From contig DXIP01000018.1 in the NCBI GenBank assembly GCA_019112825.1, positions 62,001 through 126,000 on the forward strand: a DNA stretch of 64,000 nt. Reading direction: 5' to 3'. Below are positions 60,728-64,000 of the stretch, piece by piece. The translations under genes and the position numbers were made by a program. The notes under the pieces are model-generated. The model did not search any database, was not told where the DNA came from, and was given only the letters and a program-made list of their open reading frames with translations. Numbering within the stretch: position 1 is the stretch's first letter; each line of letters opens with the position of its first letter. Source of the stretch: Alistipes excrementigallinarum (GTDB taxonomy: Bacteria; Bacteroidota; Bacteroidia; Bacteroidales; Rikenellaceae).

Positions 60728-62731
60728 CTACATCGGGATAAGGGTTACGGCCTGACCGCCGCCCGGCGCCATGCGCACCTCGAGCGAGTCGGCTGCCGTC
60801 ACCTCACGCTCCGAGATGGTGTACGACGTGGGGTTGCTCTGCCAGTCGGCATCGGCACCGTCGGCGTAGATGGTGGCGCGGTAGCGGCGACCCGCCTCGA
60901 GGAAATCGAGCGGAAGGGTCAGCGTCCGCGCCTGCTCGTTGGTCGCAGCACCGAGGAAGTAGCGGTCGCCCGCACGGCGCACCACCGCCACGAACTCGCC
61001 CGGTTCGCCGGCCAGAGCACGCGACCAGTCGCAGTCGGCGTCAAAATCGCGGAAGAACTGGAAGGCGAGGTGCCCCTCGTAGTGCTCAATCATGTCGGAG
61101 GCCATCTGCACGGGCGAATAGAGAATCACCCAGTTGGCAATCTGCTTGGCGAGGGTCGTATTGACGCGGCTCGTCCCCTGGTCCAGGTCGTTCCACTTGC
61201 GGCGGCGGGGCGAGTTGCGCGTATTTTCGAAGAGGATGTCGAACGTGCCGGGCGTGTAGTCCATCGGGCCACCCAGCAGGCGCGTGAAGGGAAGCATCAC
61301 CGTATGCGAAGGGGGATTGCCGTCGCTCCAGGCGTTCCACTCCATGCCGCGGGCCCCCTCGCGCGACATCATGTTGGGCCACGTACGGCGGATGCCGCAA
61401 TCCTTGATGGGCTCGTGGGCGTTGACCGTCATGCGGTAGCGCGCCGCCGTCTCAACCACCTGCTGGTAGTGGCGCACGCCGTACTGGCTGTGGTGGAAGT
61501 AGCCGTCGGGGAAACCGCCGGCGTAGCCCGTCTTGAGGTTGTGCACCCCGTGGTCCGTATACCAGGCCATCGCCTGTTCGAGCTGCCGCTCGTAGTTGGG
61601 GATGTTGCCGCCCGTCTCGTGGTGGCCGATGATTTCGATGCCCCGCTCGGCGGCATAGCGCGCCACCTCATCCATGTCGAAGTCGGCATAGGGCCGCGTG
61701 AAGTCGAACGACTGGCGGCCGCCCCAGCTCTCCCAGCCTTCGTTCCACCCCTCAAAGAGCACCCCCTGGATGTTGTTCGCCGCGGCGAAGTCGATGTAGC
61801 GCTTGGCATTCTCGGTCGTGGCGCCGTGGCGCTCGTCCATCGTCCAGCTCTCGACACCGAGGTGCATGCCCCACCAGACGCCGACGTACTTCATCGGACG
61901 AATCCAGCTCGTGTCCTCGATTTTGCAGGGTTCGTTCAGGTTGAGAATCAGCCCCGAATTAATCAGCCCCACCGCCTCGTCGGCCAGCTGCACCGTACGC
62001 CACGCCGTCGTGAAGCTGCCCGCCGTGCGGGCCTTCGTGCCGTCGGGCAGAGGAGCCAGCTCCGACTTGAAGCAGAGCGGTGAGGTGCGCAGCAGCGTCA
62101 TCTCGGGGAAGTCGTAGAGCGCCGCCTCGTGGATGCTGCCGTAGTGCCGCCCCACGTGGAAGGTGGCCGGCGTATTGGCATCGGTCAGCTCGCTGAGCGG
62201 CAGATGGCGGTAGAGCAGTTCGTAGGTCTCGAAGTTGGCCGGTATGGTCCACGAGTCGCCGTCGGCGGCAAAGCGGAACTCGGTCCGCTCGTCGGTAATG
62301 ATGAGCGAATCGGCACCGGGGACCTCGTATTCGTAGCGGAAACCGACGCCGTCGTCGAAGAGGCGGAAGCGCATCGTAAGCCGCGTGCCGGCGTCGTTCG
62401 ACAGGCGGACGGCCATCTCGTTGCAGTGGTTGCGCATCTGCTTGTTCTCGCCCCAGGGCTGGCTCCACTGCTCGTCGATAGTGCGGCGCTCGACGCCGCG
62501 GATGCGGAAGCCCGAATCGAGCACCGCCTCGCGGCTCTCGAAGCCGAGGGCCGAGGGAAGCAACAGCTCCTCACCGTCGGCAAGCAGCGTGTAGCTCATG
62601 CCCCCGCGGGCATCGAGCGCAAAGCGAAGTTCATAGCGCCCGTCGGGCGAGCGGAGCGAGGTATCCGAAGAGCAGGCGGCAAGGAGCAGTGCCGCCGCCA
62701 GTGGAAGCAAAAGGGAAATGACTCTTTTCAT
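60728..62731 (-). CDS. GH97 family glycosidase, lipoprotein
   Basis: A 667-residue family 97 glycoside hydrolase (the SusB-type family, alpha-glucosidases and alpha-galactosidases). The signal peptide ends in LLAACSSD, giving a lipoprotein. An N-terminal beta-sandwich (about 25-270) leads to a TIM barrel with YVGVWWGMHLGVESW, GVLFEGWNEGWESWG, IIGHHETGGNI and NAHEPIKDCGIRRTWPN, then DQGTSRVNTTLAKQIA and a C-terminal beta domain. Retaining GH97 enzymes carry an Asp nucleophile on the strand that here reads NLKTGYAGG. The lack of an Asp and the conserved Glu in HETGG and HEPIK fit the inverting, SusB-like group (inference). No SusC/D pair is adjacent. Confidence 0.92.
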   Translation of the reverse strand: MKRVISLLLPLAAALLLAACSSDTSLRSPDGRYELRFALDARGGMSYTLLADGEELLLPSALGFESREAVLDSGFRIRGVERRTIDEQWSQPWGENKQMRNHCNEMAVRLSNDAGTRLTMRFRLFDDGVGFRYEYEVPGADSLIITDERTEFRFAADGDSWTIPANFETYELLYRHLPLSELTDANTPATFHVGRHYGSIHEAALYDFPEMTLLRTSPLCFKSELAPLPDGTKARTAGSFTTAWRTVQLADEAVGLINSGLILNLNEPCKIEDTSWIRPMKYVGVWWGMHLGVESWTMDERHGATTENAKRYIDFAAANNIQGVLFEGWNEGWESWGGRQSFDFTRPYADFDMDEVARYAAERGIEIIGHHETGGNIPNYERQLEQAMAWYTDHGVHNLKTGYAGGFPDGYFHHSQYGVRHYQQVVETAARYRMTVNAHEPIKDCGIRRTWPNMMSREGARGMEWNAWSDGNPPSHTVMLPFTRLLGGPMDYTPGTFDILFENTRNSPRRRKWNDLDQGTSRVNTTLAKQIANWVILYSPVQMASDMIEHYEGHLAFQFFRDFDADCDWSRALAGEPGEFVAVVRRAGDRYFLGAATNEQARTLTLPLDFLEAGRRYRATIYADGADADWQSNPTSYTISEREVTAADSLEVRMAPGGGQAVTLIPM

Positions 62732-62838
62732 GGTGTTGCAGTTACGGGTTTCGGGGTTTGGCGGAGCCGACTCAAGGAGCGTCCGGAAGCGTGCTGAAAA
62801 GGTCGATGGGGCGGCCCCGCATCCGGGCTCTCCGCAAT

Positions 62839-62877
62839 GCAGGCGGCCTTCGGGTGCACAATCCGAAGGTCGCCTGC
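62839..62877 (-). terminator. Hairpin downstream of kdsD
   Basis: GCAGGCGGCCTTCGG pairs with CCGAAGGTCGCCTGC (one G-T) around a nine-base loop, 28 bases past the kdsD stop. No T run follows on the minus strand, so termination efficiency is uncertain. Confidence 0.6.
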
Positions 62878-62904
62878 AAGGCGTTGCGGCGCGTTTGACC
62901 GCCG

Positions 62905-63870
62905 TCAGAGCTTGATGTCGTAAATCTGGATGACGCCCACCAGCTTGCCGGCCTCGTCGTTGACCAGCAGCGAGGTAATCTTGTTGCGCGTCATCATCTT
63001 CTCTGCCTCGATGAGCTTCGCATCGGCGCAGATGCTCTTGGGGTTGGGCGTGGCGATGTCCGCCGCGCGGATGTTGAAGAAGTCGGCCCGGCGGCGCTCC
63101 ATCGTGCGGCGCACGTCGCCGTCGGTCACGATGCCCTCAACGCGGTCGCCCTCGCAGATGATGATGAGTCCCAAACCGCCCTTGCTGATGGTGTGAATCA
63201 TCTCGGTGGCCGAGCAGTCGGGCCCCACGATGGGCAGGTCGTGCGAACGCATCACGTTGCCGACGGTCATCAGCAGGCGACGGCCAAGGCTTCCGCCCGG
63301 ATGCAGCCGCGCGAAGTCGATGCTCGTGAAGCCGCGCAGCTTCATCAGCGAGACGGCCAACGCGTCACCCATGGCTATCTGGGCCGTGGTCGAGGTGGTG
63401 GGGGCCAGGTGGAGGATGCAGGCCTCCTCCTCGACCCGCACGTCGAGGTGAATGTCCGAATTCTTGGCCAGCGTCGATTCGGCGTTGCCCGTCATCGAGA
63501 TGAGCGTATTGCCGTTGGTGTGGATGAAGGGGACAATCTTGAGGATTTCGTCCGTCTCGCCCGAATAGGAGAGCGCCAGAATGATGTCCTCCTTCGAAAT
63601 CATGCCCAAATCGCCGTGGAAGGCCTCTCCGGGATGGAGGAAGAAGCTCGGCGTACCGGTAGAGGCGAGCGTGGCGGCGATTTTGCGTCCCACGAGGCCC
63701 GATTTTCCCATACCCGTCACGATGCATTTGCCCCGGCTGGCGAGAATCGCCTCCACGGCCTGCACGAAGCTGTCGCCCAGCGACTGTTCGAGGTGGCCGA
63801 GTGCCAGCATTTCGGTATGCAGGGCCCGGCGGGCCACCTCCAGAATCTGGGACTTGTTGTTGTCCGTCAT
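62905..63870 (-). CDS. kdsD: Arabinose-5-phosphate isomerase
   Basis: KdsD (KpsF/GutQ family) converts ribulose 5-phosphate to arabinose 5-phosphate, the precursor of Kdo for lipopolysaccharide. The 321-residue protein has an SIS domain (VTGMGKSGLVGRKIAATLAS, SYSGETDEILKIVPF, SMTGNAESTLAKNSD). FARLHPGGSLGRRLLMTVGN links to a CBS pair (VGPDCSATEMIHTISKGGLG and MMTRNKITSLLVNDEAGKLV). Length matches the family. It starts two bases after the kdsA stop, so the two Kdo genes form an operon. Confidence 0.96.
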   Translation of the reverse strand: MTDNNKSQILEVARRALHTEMLALGHLEQSLGDSFVQAVEAILASRGKCIVTGMGKSGLVGRKIAATLASTGTPSFFLHPGEAFHGDLGMISKEDIILALSYSGETDEILKIVPFIHTNGNTLISMTGNAESTLAKNSDIHLDVRVEEEACILHLAPTTSTTAQIAMGDALAVSLMKLRGFTSIDFARLHPGGSLGRRLLMTVGNVMRSHDLPIVGPDCSATEMIHTISKGGLGLIIICEGDRVEGIVTDGDVRRTMERRRADFFNIRAADIATPNPKSICADAKLIEAEKMMTRNKITSLLVNDEAGKLVGVIQIYDIKL

Positions 63871-63872
63871 GT

Positions 63873-64000
63873 TTACAGCAAAGATTTGATTACGTTCTCC
63901 AGTTCGCCGAGCGGCAGCATGTTGGGGCCGTCGCTCTTGGCCCGGTCGGGGTCTGGATGCACCTCGAAGAAGTAGCCGTTGGCACCGAAGGCCTTGGCCG
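63873..64000 (-). CDS. kdsA: 3-deoxy-8-phosphooctulonate synthase (3' end)
   Basis: Only the last 42 codons are inside the window; the gene continues past the right edge. The visible end reads AKAFGANGYFFEVHPDPDRA, then SDGPNMLPLGELENVIKSLL before TAA, matching the C-terminus of KdsA (the EVHPDPD and SDGPNM block). KdsA condenses arabinose 5-phosphate with phosphoenolpyruvate to form Kdo 8-phosphate, directly using the product of the adjacent KdsD. Confidence 0.93.
   Translation of the reverse strand, partial: AKAFGANGYFFEVHPDPDRAKSDGPNMLPLGELENVIKSLL

Overview
The window is a gene-dense, GC-rich (roughly 60% or more by eye) stretch of ordinary bacterial chromosome. Gene content and promoter style point to Bacteroidota, most likely Bacteroidales and plausibly an Alistipes-like member of the Rikenellaceae. 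The evidence is: repeated TAnnTTTG -7 elements, several with TTTG about 20 bases upstream; no clear Shine-Dalgarno sequences; many Bacteroidota-typical lipoproteins (NigD-like, DUF4377); a GH97 and a GH2 glycosidase; a dipeptidyl peptidase III of the HECLGH type; and a HU-like/SPOR fusion. The genus is an inference; no rRNA gene is present to settle it. I see no phage, insertion sequence, integrase, CRISPR array or conjugative gene.

Layout. 1-6.1 kb: the 3' end of uvrB faces a minus-strand lgt - HU/SPOR - gtrA-like operon and an S24-type regulator - ribE - histidine kinase operon, followed by a tRNA-Arg(CCG). 6.2-9.3 kb: an ECF sigma factor is coupled to an anti-sigma/outer-membrane-barrel fusion, divergent from a NigD-like lipoprotein. 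9.4-16.4 kb: ruvB, a single-domain malic enzyme, a secreted DUF3108-like protein, then aroB and typA sharing a compact divergent promoter. 16.6-21 kb: lipoproteins of unknown function, ybaN, an M1-like secreted peptidase and rpiB. 21-30 kb: ispE, secA, a dCMP deaminase, an SDR enzyme and a GH2 beta-galactosidase. 29.7-38 kb: a membrane/cytidylate-kinase-like fusion, an AraC regulator, lpxK - punA - ssb, an M23 peptidase - ispD - PH-domain operon, and a 54-residue rubredoxin. 38-48 kb: dipeptidyl peptidase III, an outer-membrane barrel, panC-panD, DUF456 - M16 peptidase, and ahcY. 48-54.9 kb: a minus-strand rsfS - ftsH - cdsA - psd - AI-2E - riboflavin kinase operon and oxyR. 55-64 kb: trpS - clc, a small PAS protein, threonine aldolase, a membrane-protein/XRE pair with a candidate operator, a GH97 glycosidase, and kdsA-kdsD.

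How the genes fit together. Most are housekeeping: envelope biogenesis (lgt, secA, lpxK, kdsA, kdsD, cdsA, psd, M23 peptidase), isoprenoids (ispD, ispE), cofactors (ribE, riboflavin kinase, panC, panD), DNA repair and replication (uvrB, ruvB, ssb), translation (trpS, rsfS, typA, tRNA-Arg), protein turnover (ftsH, M16, M49) and polysaccharide use (GH2, GH97).

No single dramatic new system stands out. The items most worth following are the anti-sigma/barrel fusion, the membrane/kinase fusion, the XRE pair with a promoter-overlapping inverted repeat, the S24-like regulator that appears to have lost its protease dyad, the stand-alone riboflavin kinase, and the promoters placed so close to start codons that leaderless mRNAs are expected.
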